In this document: piece after piece, positions 12,729 through 23,223 of the stretch
How positions within the stretch are numbered: position 1 is the stretch's first letter
Layout: every line of letters begins with the position of its first letter
DNA from: Dryas octopetala
Taxonomy: Eukaryota; Streptophyta; Magnoliopsida; Rosales; Rosaceae
Length of the DNA stretch: 64,000 nt
Direction: 5' to 3'
Assembly (NCBI GenBank): GCA_963921425.1
Contig: OY992835.1
Span: forward strand, 12,834,001 to 12,898,000
Program-made: the position numbers and the translations under genes
The notes under the pieces: generated by a model
Seen by the model: the letters and a program-made list of their open reading frames with translations, nothing else
The model's database searches: none
What the model was told of the DNA's origin: nothing

Positions 12729-13127
12729 AGAAGAAGACACTTGAAATAAACTTTTATTCAACTTCTCTCAAATGGCATATTTAATTACATAGTCACTTAA
12801 ACATGGTATGTTTAATTAACATGAACTTTACTAGAAAGAGTACATGTGCATGTATATGACATGAAGTACCAAGCAATTGATGAACTATTTTTCAATTAAT
12901 TGAAGCCCGGAGGCAACTTTATTTAATGAAGATAGTGAAACATGTACAGGGGAAAGATTGAAAAACTTGCAGAAAAGAAAGAAATTAAGCAAAACAACAA
13001 CAGATCGATTCCTGCAAACTAAGTGTTAAATATAAAAGATGGAAGCCCAAATATTTAACAATGTCTGAAAGGAAAGGAGGCATGTAGTCCCCCACCACTG
13101 CTAGTGTTTGGCAGAGTATAGCATCAG
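12729..13127. other. Intergenic
   Basis: No gene recognised. A+T-rich sequence, probably partly the 3' UTR of the cysteine-rich gene. Confidence 0.4.
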
Positions 13128-13290
13128 CTAGCTTAGTGGCTTGCCCACAGCTGCATTACCTACACTGAAAATGTGAGGGTTGCTTTGAACTCCATCTTGT
13201 TGAGCAAAAAGCAAGCAATTCTTCCAGTATTTTGTTCTAATGGCCCAAGGAACCAGATCAAGCAGGACTTGTGAAATGCGATCGATAGAG
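13128..13290 (-). pseudogene. Possible isolated terminal exon, unknown
   Basis: On the minus strand an open stretch begins after an acceptor-like ATTTTAG (13291 onward) and runs 53 codons to TAG at 13128-13130. It contains ISQVLLDLVPWAIRTKYWK and ends AAVGKPLS. The composition is protein-like, but no matching upstream exon was found on this strand and I do not recognise the family. It could be a remnant exon or chance. Confidence 0.2.
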
Positions 13291-13808
13291 CTAAAATTTA
13301 GAATATAATATGAACAGTATATAGATATTAATTAACAAAGCCTTCATGACTTTTCTTAAATACCATATCAGTCATTGAAATAAATTACAAACCTCGAGGC
13401 TCTAGGTCTCTCTTTCTTTATAAAATTTTCCAAATTGGGATAACAATAGGCTTACAATATTTTAACTAAAAAGATTACCCCATTTGCCCCTTATAAAATA
13501 CTTACTGCTAGACAATACAAGTACTTCTTAATTCAGCAGAATTTCTATGCAATGGCTAATAGCACACTGAATTCAAATTTAAGAAGAAACTGAATTTAAT
13601 CAATTTTTTGTTATCAAAGCAAGAGAAACAATGTTTTCGATCAAGGCCAAAAGAAGACCATGTATCATGATTCTCTAACAAAGTGACCATCCCCCAAAAC
13701 CACATACTGTCATGACAGTGGTGGAGCCAAAAAAATTTACCTGTGGGGCACCTTAGAAAATATATATTAAAAAAAAACAAGTTGAAACTCATAAAATAGA
13801 TAAAAATA
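13291..13808. other. Intergenic; left target site of foldback element
   Basis: Nothing gene-like. The final eight bases, TAAAAATA (13801-13808), repeat after the next element. Confidence 0.4.
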
Positions 13809-14821
13809 GAGGGTTGCTATTTGCACACCCTCTTTTTTCTTTTTGCACGCCCCTTCTGAAAAAAAAAAAAAAAAAAACTAGAAAAAAAAAGACCACTTTG
13901 GCCCTCCCCTCACCCACACACCCACACACCCCATTCCCATCTTCCCCCCCCCTCCCCCCCCCAACACACACCCCATTCCCATTCCCATTCCCATCCTTTT
14001 TTTTTTTTTTTTTCTTCTTCACCGTCAACCTTGGCCACCGCCAACCTTGGCCACGCCTGCCATCGCTGGCCACCTCCCCGCGAGTAGAGACCACCAGCGG
14101 CTCTCTCTCTCTCCTCTCTCCCTTTCTCTGTCTGCCTTCAAGATCGGCGACCACCTCTTCGCAACTGCCTGCGCGCAGCACCCAGCCCGCTGTCCTCCCA
14201 CACGCTGCTACACCTCTGCCCGCAACACCTCGTCTTCCACCTCAAAGCCCAGAACCAGCCACAATTAAAAAAAAAAAAATTCAGTTCGGCAGGTTCGGCG
14301 GACCAGTGCCGAACCGGGCTGTTTCGTTCGGCAGTCATCCGCCGAATATAACAGGATTGTTCGGCGGATGAGTGCCGAACGAAACAGCCCGGTTCGGCAC
14401 TGGTCCGCTGAACCTGCCGAACTGAAATTTTTTTTTTTTAATGGTGTTCGGAGGGGAGGAGAGGTGGTGCTGCGGAAGAAGAGAGAGAGATAGGAGGGTG
14501 GTGCTGCGGGGAGGAGAGAGAAAGGGAAGTGGTCGATGAGGGAAGGAGAGAGGGAGGAAGGTGGTCGGGTGAGGGAGGGGGAGGGGCTGTGTTTTTTTTT
14601 TTTGGTATGAGTTGATGAGGTGTGGTGGGTGAAGGGGTGTGTAGGAGAAATTTTAAATTTGGGGAGAGAGATAGGGGGTGTGTGAAATGTATAAAATAGG
14701 GGTATTAGGGTAATTAGAGGGGTGTGTTAAAGAGAAATTTTAAATTTTGAGAGAAAATAGGGGGTGTGTAGGAGAAAAGTGCATGTAAAAAGAAAAAAAA
14801 GGTGTGTAAATAGCAGCCCTC
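13809..14821. mobile_element. Foldback transposon with 8-bp target duplication
   Basis: The ends are inverted repeats: the left begins GAGGGTTGCTATTTGCACACC and the right, reverse-complemented, begins GAGGGCTGCTATTTACACACC. The flanks are TAAAAATA at 13801-13808 and 14822-14829. The left half is pyrimidine-rich (C runs, poly-T, TCTCTC) and the right half is its purine-rich counterpart. A strong G+C-rich palindrome sits in the middle (14280-14427). No transposase is seen. An 8-bp duplication would fit hAT, but the terminal bases do not settle the class. Confidence 0.75.
14280..14427. repeat. Near-perfect TTCGGC-rich palindrome
   Basis: Arms of about 65 bases begin TTCAGTTCGGCAGGTTCGGC and return as its reverse complement ending CTGCCGAACTGAA. 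A short loop lies near ATATAACAGGATTG. The TTCGGC/GCCGAA unit recurs many times within each arm. An RNA copy would form a long stable hairpin. Confidence 0.85.
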
Positions 14822-14829
14822 TAAAAATA

Positions 14830-15283
14830 TCAATATTGGTTGATAAAATTTTTGTTCATAACCGTTACAACTGTGTAGGAGTTTTTATTTTGAGATCGTT
14901 GCATATGAAGAAACCGGAGATGTAGATCGATCCCACTTACTAGTAATGACATGATCATATATACTTACTATTAACTAGTAATCCTCAGAGAAAAAAAAAA
15001 CTATTTACTAGTAATTTAGCAAAAAACAAACTAGCCGTTCGATGAGAGGCCGGAGATCCATTGGCTGGGCCTCTGCTATTAACTCTTATAAATAAAGAAA
15101 GACACACGCCCACACACACACACTCACTTGAAAGTTGAAACACTGCTTAATCCTTAAGCCGCCATTTAGTCATTAACCCTTCATCAGTCTTTCTCTTCAA
15201 GAATAGAAACCAGTCACTCTTTCTCTCTCTCTCTCATACACTGCTTAACCCTAATTGCCCTGTATCCAAGAAACCATAACTTG

Positions 15284-15345
<62 letters not shown>

Positions 15346-15418
15346 CACGCTTAACCCTTAATCACCCTAATTGTCCTGTATCCAAGAGACCATAACGTGT
15401 TTTCTTTCTCATCGACCA
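14830..15418 (+). promoter_or_regulatory. Promoter and CT-rich leader of the NAC gene
   Basis: TATAAATA at 15086-15093 is a good TATA box, about 330 bases before the ATG. The leader contains a long (TC)n tract (15287-15342). Two diverged copies of a segment carrying CTGTATCCAAGARACCATAAC and CTTAACCCT flank the tract (about 15238-15290 and 15343-15405), so part of the leader is duplicated. Confidence 0.6.
15287..15342. repeat. (TC)n microsatellite in a 5' leader
   Basis: About 28 uninterrupted TC units within the presumed 5' UTR of the NAC gene. Length variation there could affect expression (inference). Confidence 0.95.
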
Positions 15419-16438
15419 ATGGCTTCAATGGCTTCTAATTGTGTGCCAGTGGGTTTCCTGTTCCGGCCGACCGACGAAGAGCTCGTGAGGCACTTTCTGT
15501 ACAACAAGGTTGTAGCTATGATGAACAACACACCGCCACCCCAAGAACCGTTGGATATCCCTGAGGTAGACTTGTTCGACAAGAATCAAGAGCCCTGGGA
15601 GATTTGGGAAAAGCTGGAGGGACCGAACCAAAGTCAAGATCTTTACTTGTTCAGCAAGCTCAAGAAGGCCAACCCCAAAGGCTCCCGCATCGACCGCAAG
15701 GTCGGGAAGGGTACGTGGAGCGAGGGCGAACCGGCCAAACTGGTTTACCTTGGAGACACCGGGAACGCCATCGGCCGGAAGAGGAAGTTCCGCTACGAGA
15801 ACAAAGGGAACAAAGACCACCACGCTCGCTGGTACATGGACGAGTATAGTCTTCTCGCAGATGATGGTAACACTTTTATGGATTGTGTCATTTGTCGTCT
15901 CAGACCAAACGACAGGTCGTCTTCGTCTGGAAACAACAAGAGGAGCAACACTTCATCATTGTGCCAAGAATCTGATCATCGTGAGAAGGGGAAGAAGCCC
16001 AGAATCAACAAAAGAAAGGCAACAAACGTACAACAAGTACCAGCGGTGGGGCATGCAGATCAGAACGACGTCTTGGATATTGAAAAGGAATTAATGGCTT
16101 TGATCGACTTTGATGAGGATCAGGTGGTGGCCAACTTGGAGGACTTTCAGGCAAGAAACGTACAACAAGTACCAGCGGTGGGGTCTGCAGAGAACGACCG
16201 CCTTTTGGATATTGAAAAAGAACTAATGGCTTTGATCGATTTTGATGAGGACCAGGTGGTGGCCAACGTGGAGGAGTTTCAGGCAAGAAACGTACAACAA
16301 GAACCCACGGTGGGGCCTGCAGATCAGAACGACCGCCTCTTGGATATTGAAAAAGAACTAATGGCTTTGATCGACTTTGATGAGGATCAGGTGGCCAACT
16401 TGGCACTGGCGGACCGGAGCCACCCCCCTCACCTCTAA
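15419..16438 (+). CDS. NAC-domain transcription factor with tandem C-terminal repeats
   Basis: An intronless frame of 339 residues. The start at ATG 15419 puts the NAC domain directly at the N terminus. Subdomain A is VGFLFRPTDEELVRHFL, B is PLDIPEVDLFDKNQEPWEI, C is DLYLFSKL...KVGKGTWSEG, D is IGRKRKFRYENKG...RWYMDEYSL and E is DCVICRLRPND (together about residues 10-165). A basic stretch, KGKKPRINKRK, is a likely nuclear signal. The C-terminal region consists of three copies of a 44-residue acidic module (LDIEKELMALIDFDEDQV in each). NAC proteins bind DNA as dimers through the NAC domain and activate through the C terminus (family knowledge), so the acidic repeats may be the activation region. 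Most NAC genes have introns in the NAC domain; this one has none, so a retrocopy or a lineage-specific intronless subfamily is possible. Confidence 0.9.
   Translation: MASMASNCVPVGFLFRPTDEELVRHFLYNKVVAMMNNTPPPQEPLDIPEVDLFDKNQEPWEIWEKLEGPNQSQDLYLFSKLKKANPKGSRIDRKVGKGTWSEGEPAKLVYLGDTGNAIGRKRKFRYENKGNKDHHARWYMDEYSLLADDGNTFMDCVICRLRPNDRSSSSGNNKRSNTSSLCQESDHREKGKKPRINKRKATNVQQVPAVGHADQNDVLDIEKELMALIDFDEDQVVANLEDFQARNVQQVPAVGSAENDRLLDIEKELMALIDFDEDQVVANVEEFQARNVQQEPTVGPADQNDRLLDIEKELMALIDFDEDQVANLALADRSHPPHL
16025..16408 (+). repeat. Three tandem 132-bp coding repeats in the NAC gene
   Basis: Units start at 16025, 16157 and 16289. Each begins AACGTACAACAAG and encodes NVQQ..., then LDIEKELMALIDFDEDQV. 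Units 1 and 2 are 132 bases each. The third is truncated at its end where VANLAL replaces the VANL/VEDFQAR tail. Near-identity at DNA level implies recent in-frame duplication. Confidence 0.95.
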
Positions 16439-18744
16439 TTAATTAATTTTTCTTTTCGATTTTTCAATTATTTTTGTTAATATATTATGACATAAATTTT
16501 TTAAATAATTATTTTTGGCATAAAATATGAAATAGTTTCTTGTGTAAATCCAAGTGAATAATTATATATATTTTTTTTCAATGGTAAAAATTGATTCGTT
16601 TTGCTCATTTTATAAAAAAAATGCTTATTCTTATTGGAGATACTTGATGATTAATTACCTTAAGAACAAGTTAATTCTCTTAATTTTTTGTTTGTGAAAG
16701 TAATTCTAATTATGTAAAAATGATTTTTATTGTTGTGAATATCTTAAGAAAAACAATTGTCCATTTAAAACAATGAAATTATTATACAACAATGAAATAA
16801 GATGCATAAACATATAGTCATAGATGTGCGCTTGGACTTATTAGAAAACAAAAATAGGTTTCTATGTGTCATAGTGAAGGTCAGTGAAGGCTCATTAGAA
16901 AAGTGTGACATGACCATTTTACCCTCAAATAGCAAAAGTTTTGGCTCCTAAACTTTTGATATATGACCATTTTACCCCCAATATACTCTCATGCGACCCC
17001 TCCACCTCCACCTCAAGGCCAGCCGGCGATTTCTCCGACGACCCCCTCTTGCAACACCAACGACATCACTGGCCCCAAGAGCGCAGGTTTTGGGAGAGGC
17101 ACCCCCTCTTAGTCCAAATTTCGGCTGGTGAGGGTGAGGTTAGGGGAGGCAGTGGCGAAGACATGGTGGGGCCCTAGGGGCAAAGGCGTCAACCGACCCC
17201 TATAGCTTTTTTTTTTTTTGGTTAATGATATTGAAGATGTTTTTTTTAGAAAATGTTGACCAGTCCAGCTACTTTGAGGGACAACATATCCACAAGTGAG
17301 GCTTCAAATCCAACCCTTGGATGTGTTGTCCCTCACTTGTCCTTTATATTGTGTTCCTCATACTAGCCATTATGATATATTGACAATGAAGTTAATAAAT
17401 ATAGTACAAATTTGGATAGATTTGTTTAATCTCGGATTGATCATTTTGAGGTCTCTTCTATCCATTCAAAAAATGTATATGGATTGTATGAACGTAACAT
17501 ATTGGTGGAGGGGGAGTAATTCATTGGTCCTTTCAACTGGGCTACATCCCAGTGTGAAATTTTATAATTATAATAGATTCATATGAGTTAGGCTAAAGGG
17601 GGGTCAATTGGCTGATTGGCTCAATAACTTTTTCTACTTATCTTTAAGCATATAATCAATATTAATATTAGATGTGTTTTTTATAGATTGCTCTTACGAA
17701 GTTTGGTGAAATTTTTTGAAAATCTAAAAATATCATTTTTTAAATAAAACTATTAAAAGTGTGTTAGAAAACATATATATATATATATAGTTAATAAAGA
17801 TGAACAAATAACTTTGGATGTGAACAATGTCTATAAATTACATGTGCTAATTAATAATTCCACAAAATTGTGCAATATTTTTGAACACTTTAAATGTGAT
17901 TTTGTAAAGAAAAAAGAGTGATTGTTAACTTTTACATGATAAGTTGGTCATAATAAACTTATTTTTCTAACTTATAATAATCAAATATAAATTTGTGTCT
18001 CAATGAAATAGCATAAAAATTACCAATGTAAGTGCTTTCAAAAAACATTATCAATGTAAAGAAAAATTGATCGACTTGATATGAATAATTCATTATACAT
18101 ATATATATATATATATATCTATCTATCTATCTATATAAGATATTGGAAGAAATTAAAAAAAACTATTGTTAATATACTAGAAGTTTTTTTTTTTGTTGTT
18201 GAATATACTAAGAGTTAAATCTCGCCTCCAATGAATAAAGTTCCTAGCTACGCCACTGCAACTTGGAGTAGCATACCAATGTGTTGATCATAAGTACAGC
18301 TGCCTCATGATGATCAACATTATCCTCAGATTGCTCAAGTCCAACCTTTATACTACTTAATTTGGTCCTCCCACGTCGATTGTTTTTTAGCTCTCATTTC
18401 ATACTCTCTCATTTACATTGTAATCACTTATTATTCATAGTGAAAACCTCCAAACCACCAAAGTGGATTTAGCCCGATCACAATGATCGTGGTGAACCAC
18501 TATATAATGTGTGTTCTTGTGTGATTGTGCTTTTTATCATTTTTTCTCTCATTGCCCCAATTTATGGCACCAACACACGCACTTACGATACTCAATGAAC
18601 GTACGTAGAAGGAGAGATCGATGATGCATGCCTAATTTTGATAAAGACTACCTGTAGAGAAGTAATTAGGTGAAACATGAATATATTGAATCTGGACCAA
18701 AATTAATAGTGATATCAATCAGTGTACTAATTGATTTTAGGGAA
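16439..18744. other. Intergenic, no gene recognised
   Basis: A+T-rich with TA/TATC microsatellites near 17770-17790 and 18097-18137. A small G+C-rich island at about 16985-17175 (CCACCTCCACCTC, GGCGAAGACATGG) has the look of a captured or decayed gene fragment, but no domain was recognised. Confidence 0.4.
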
Positions 18745-19225
18745 AATTAGAGTTTAGTCCTTTTAACATTTCTTATTTAAAAAAAAATCTTATGACTTTT
18801 TTTTTTTCAAATAAAGTCCTTATTTTTTCTAAATAAAGATTTTTGACCATTGCCTTGTCAAATAAATATGTCATTATTTTTTTATTTTTTGAGGATATAG
18901 GATATGGGTTCACCTCATACCTTCCTAGGGTATAGAATCAGGTTTGTGGAGGCTGCATGTTAGGTTTTAACGAGCCCAAAATCTCAGAATTAAAACCTAC
19001 TATAAAGCTGACAAACCAGGACTTGAGAAGAAGTAAAAATGCACTGCTGAACACTCGAAAATGACCGCCAAGGACTCGGCACCTGGTATGTGTGAAAAAA
19101 TTAAAACTAATGGATTATGTAATATGAAATGGTTACAGTATTATTAGACTTTAGTTAGAATTTTAAAAGTTATAAGATTTTATTCAGTAAATTGTTAAAT
19201 TAAAGGATCTAAATGGAAGTTTCCC
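18745..19225. repeat. Dispersed repeat, copy B (inverted)
   Basis: Reverse-complement counterpart of 2884-3390, with the same order of landmark blocks. Left part GAGTTTAGTCCTTTTAACA; right part GTTAAATTAAAGGATCTAAA. Probably an old non-autonomous element. Confidence 0.6.
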
Positions 19226-19618
19226 TTAACTTTATTACTAATTTGTGCGGTTCAAATTGCTCTAAATTTGCCAATTAATTTCACCAAATGCAGTTGCTCA
19301 TTACATTTTTCCTCTAATTTTCCAAAATAAAAAAGGTAGCTAGTTATATAAAGTCGAATCCCAACACATGCAACAACATAACATTGTGATCTCTAGCTGG
19401 ACCCAATATTCTTCGATTAGAATTAAACAATATGTGCATTCTAATACACTATACAGTTAACACATATTTTCTCGTTCCTTTGTTTTTTCTAATATCACAG
19501 TATTTCTAGCTTTCTTAATTTTATTGGGTTTATCTTGGATCATTGTAAAATCGAGATGTTTGCCTCCCAGAACGTCAAGTCTCTTAATGCTATTAATTTT
19601 TGTTCTACTATCATGTGC
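19226..19618. other. Intergenic
   Basis: Nothing gene-like seen. Confidence 0.4.
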
Positions 19619-20160
19619 CACTACAACAAAATCTGGCATATCTACAGGAACTAAACGGCTACATATTCTATCATTAGTGGCGGAAAACTAAAAAAAGCTG
19701 CCATGAAAGATTGCGAGCGGCGGATATCACCAGAAAAAAATTCGTCTATAATAGTATTTTTTTAAAAAATTTGGTCAAATTATCTGAAAAAAATAAGTAT
19801 TTTTGACATGCAAGCGCTGATGAGGCAACGCATTGCGAATTCACAAGAAATACCCAAGCCTAAGCACCACAAATGATGATTTATGGTGGACCAATCCGTC
19901 ATAAATATTTCACAAGTTTAAAATTTAATTGTGTTTGTTTCTACAGGGGTTGTTACATTTTTAGCATCCAATTAAACTTGCTCTCATTTCATGATTTTCC
20001 TCATTCAAACCTTTACCACATCAATATAACTGATCTGAATTTATTAGCATTCGTGATATTCCGTATGACTCGGCCCAGAATACGATTAATCTGGCATGGG
20101 ATACATAAAAAAAAAACAAGCCCAAGTTGCTTGAAACACTATAAAAAAGACTTATTTATT
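19619..20160. mobile_element. Possible truncated CACTA end
   Basis: CACTACAACAAAA at 19619-19631 matches the usual terminal sequence of plant CACTA elements. The following sequence (repeated GGCGG, ATGATGATTTATGG and CCGTCATAAAT motifs) looks subterminal. No matching TTTTGTTGTAGTG end was found to the right, so the element is truncated and its right limit is a guess. Confidence 0.45.
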
Positions 20161-20574
20161 TTTTTTATTAGACTAGTGGGCTAAAATTCTTAGAAGAGGC
20201 ATATATTATGATGGGCCCTAGGCGGTCACCTAGCCCGTCCACCCTCAAAGTTGGCCCTAGTCACATGGTTAAAAGACTGATTTGTATGAACATATAAAGT
20301 TGTATTGTAGATTTTTTCTAAAAAGTTGGCTAGTTCGATCTCCTTATTTACGACAGTGATCGAATTTTCATTTGAACAATTAATAATTTTAGTTTAACTA
20401 ACCAATTAAATTGATTTCATAGTAATGACTAATGACTCTTGGTAGATGGCTAAAGATCGTGCACTCATATATCGTTGGAGGGCTAGGACTTCGTATCGCA
20501 AGAGATGTTGGGTAAGCCAACATTTGTAGACAAATTTATTGATAAGTGGTAACTGGTAAGCTTAATTGATAAGT
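20161..20574. other. Intergenic
   Basis: No gene recognised. GTGGTAACTGGTAAGCTTA at about 20547 is a direct partial copy of the inverted-repeat arm that follows. Confidence 0.4.
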
Positions 20575-20734
20575 GTATGAAGTGTGCTAATAATAAATCA
20601 TAGCCGTCGGGCTAAGCTTACCAGTTACCACTTTTTCTTTTTTTGTTGCCCGAAGGCTGAGCTTAATTTATTGATAAGTAGTAACTGGTAAGCTTAGCCC
20701 GACGGCTATGATTTATTATTAGCACACTTCATAC
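20575..20734. repeat. 56-bp inverted repeat, 48-bp spacer
   Basis: The left arm 20575-20630 (GTATGAAGTGTGCTAATAAT...) and right arm 20679-20734 (...ATTATTAGCACACTTCATAC) are almost perfect reverse complements. The outer end of the right arm is homologous to the intron of the cysteine-rich gene at 30551-30580 (CTAGCACACTTATTACAGTTTTGG), so the arm includes copied intron sequence. Confidence 0.9.
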
Positions 20735-20783
20735 AGTTTTGGTTCCAATAATAATCTTATGGTCGTTATTCTTAATTATGCAG

Positions 20784-20842
20784 AAGCAACAAAAGTTGAT
20801 ATATTTGTTGACGCCTGCTACGACAATTGCAAGGGAGATTAA
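20784..20842 (+). pseudogene. Orphan last exon of a cysteine-rich paralog
   Basis: After TTAATTATGCAG, phase-1 translation gives (E)ATKVDIFVDACYDNCKGD and stop. The last exon of the intact gene at 30624-30682 gives ETVPVEELEDTCRDNCKWD and stop. The acceptor context and about 80 bases of upstream intron are also alike. No matching first exon was found upstream to the right end of the NAC gene, so this is a partial copy. Confidence 0.75.
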
Positions 20843-22005
20843 TTAACTATAATTTTCAACATTAATATATATTCTTCTTTGTGTCAAACAAAACAAAAAT
20901 ATGCTTATCATAGACTTAATTTGTTGAGCAATCTATTTAGTCTTATAAAGTTTGTTGATCATGCACTAGTCTAACATGGGTTGAATTAAGCGTCTAAGAA
21001 AAATATATGCATACATATATACACACTTATAGACTCTTTTCACTTATTTGTTTTAAAAAAAAAAACATGAAAATATTTATTGAACTCAAGAGGATATAGT
21101 GCTTAAAGCACCAAAACAGAACAGAAGAAAAGAAAAGATACACACAAACACGCGATATAATGTGGTTTGGCAATGTGCCTATACGTCCACGGAGTAGCTT
21201 GAACAATTCACTAAGGTAAAATCTCACTTTCACTCTCACTCTCACTCTCAATCTCATTCTCATTACAGAGTACAAATTAATTAAACTCTCAAGTTCTCTC
21301 TCTAAATGGCTCTCACACAAGATGAATAGACTCACACCAGAATCGCTACTGTAGACTTTTTTCAAATATGCTCATATAGCTATTCCCCTCAAAAACTACG
21401 TTGAGACAAAGTGGTGATTAATACAAACTATGTGGAATAGCAAAGGTCATCATAAATGAAGAGATAAGCTAGATGTCCAAAGCATGCTAAAATATTACGA
21501 AGCCCAAAGATCTGCAGTCCAAATTAATAGTTAATTTAAAATTTCTAAATTTTTTTTATAATTTTCTTGAATATATGATATATCTTATAACTTAAATCGA
21601 AGCTTGAGTCTAATACTCATAATTAGGGAAACACCAAGCCACTCTATCTCCTTAATTAGCTAGATGTTTAGAGGCATATATGGATTACTCCTCAAAACAT
21701 ACGTCGCATTTACGTGACACTGCTAAAGATATATAGAGCCTTGATCACACAGTCACACTTGAGGGCTAACTGTTTTGGTAACTTCATACCTGAGGGCTGC
21801 CATGGCATCAAGAGAGGAAGGGGAGGGGAACAGTGAAAAAGATAAAGCAGATAGTTTATTTTCTGTTTGTTTAATATTTGTTTTAAAAGAAAAGACATGT
21901 GTAAGTATTTTATTGGCCCATGTGAATTCGGGTGAACATGAAAGTATGTCCACCCTACTGGTGGACCCAAATATTGTCCTCTTTTTTTAAGTGTTATTAA
22001 AAGTA
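20843..22005. other. Intergenic
   Basis: No gene recognised. The stretch has a (TCTCAC)-like tract near 21225-21265. Its last nine bases, TTAAAAGTA (21997-22005), are the left target duplication of the outer foldback element. Confidence 0.4.
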
Positions 22006-23214
22006 GGGGGATGAGGATCCTCTGCCATACTGTTTGGTACCAGGCTATACCAGGCTTTTAATCTAGCCATTAAAAAAAATTATGTGGTTGAGATTACACC
22101 ATATTTTTTAGGTCCAATTGTTTTAATTTTAACCATTTTTTTTCTCTTTTAATAGAAAAATGAAAATTTTTAAGGCTGCCGAAAAGAGTGGAGAGGGGTA
22201 GGGTATAGGGGCTGCTTCGGGGTGGAGGGCTAGGATGGGGTTGCATCAAATCCTTTTTACCATGTTCTTTATTGGTTTAAAGGAATAAACATTTTTTTGT
22301 TAAAAAAAGAAATAAATTTGGACTTTAAAAATATGGTGTAATCCCAACCATACAATTTTTTTAATGGCTGAGATTGAAAGCCTGGTATAGCCTGGTACCA
22401 AACAATCTGGCAGAGGATCCTCATCCAAAGTAGGGGGGCTATTCAGACCACCCAAAACCACTTAAGTTGACCACCCCATTAATTTTTTGCCCCATTTTGC
22501 CCATTTTGCCCCTGCATAAAAAAAAAACTCACCCCTCCAATTTTGGTCGGCCACCCCTCCCCGCTGCCGGCGCAACCCCACCCCTCCCAGCCGCCGGCGC
22601 GACCCCAACCCTCCCATCGCCGGTCGACCCTACCCTTCCCCATGGCCGGCGCGACCCCCCCACCCTACTCCCGATCTCCCTTCTCTCTCTCTTCCATCTC
22701 TCTGCCATCTTCTCTCTCTCCCCTCTCTCTGCCTCCCTCCCTCACCGGACACCATAGGTGGCCGGCGCGACCTCATAGACCTCCAAATCGGGGATGGGGG
22801 AGATCGACGCAACCCCATAAACCATGGTGGTCCGGTGAGGGAGGAAGGCAGACAGAGCAAAGAGAGAGAAGATGGTAGAGAGAGGGAAGAGAGAAAGGAG
22901 ATCGGGGTGGGGGTGGGGGGGTCGCGCCGGCCATGGGGAGGGGTAGGGTCGACCAGCAATGAGAGGGTTGGGGTCGCGCCGGCGGCTGGGAGGGGTGGGG
23001 TTGCACCGGTTACCCATGGTAGTCCGGTGAGGGAGGGAGGCAGAGAGAGGGGAGATGGGGTGGGTCGCGCCAGCGGTGGGGAAGGGTGGGGTCGCGCCGG
23101 CGGCGGGGAAGGGTTGCCGACCAAAATTGGAGAATGGGCAAAATGGACAAAAAGGGGCAAAAATTTAAGGGGGCGGTCAACTCAGTGATTTTGGGTGGTC
23201 TGAATAGCCCCCTC
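22006..23214. mobile_element. Outer Mutator-type foldback element
   Basis: The ends are GGGGGGCTATTCAGACCACC on the left and, reverse-complemented, GAGGGGGCTATTCAGACCAC on the right. The 9-bp target duplication is TTAAAAGTA (21997-22005 and 23215-23223). A second element is inserted three bases inside the left end. The arms are several hundred bases long and G+C-rich, with repeated GCCGGCGCGACCCC units on the left and their reverse complement on the right. The central part carries CTCACCGGAC/GTCCGGTGAG and CT/GA-rich stretches. The long frames in all directions reflect this low-complexity composition, not genes. The 9-bp duplication indicates the Mutator superfamily. Confidence 0.75.
22009..22426. 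mobile_element. Inner Mutator-type MITE
   Basis: Terminal inverted repeats of about 100 bases start GGATGAGGATCCTCTGCCA and include TTTGGTACCAGGCTATACCA. The flanks are a 9-bp duplication AAAGTAGGG (22000-22008 and 22427-22435). The duplication spans the junction of the outer element with its own target site, which proves that this insertion came second. No coding capacity. Confidence 0.85.
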
Positions 23215-23223
23215 TTAAAAGTA

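Noticed and set aside
13789..14371. Open frames of 130 and 185 codons on opposite strands
   Set aside because: They run through C, T, A and TCTC homopolymer-like tracts inside the foldback element at 13809-14821.
22467..23188. Several long overlapping open frames on both strands (Pro/Ser/Arg-rich)
   Set aside because: They arise from the low-complexity G+C-rich arms of a foldback transposon. The composition mirrors between strands and no domain is visible.
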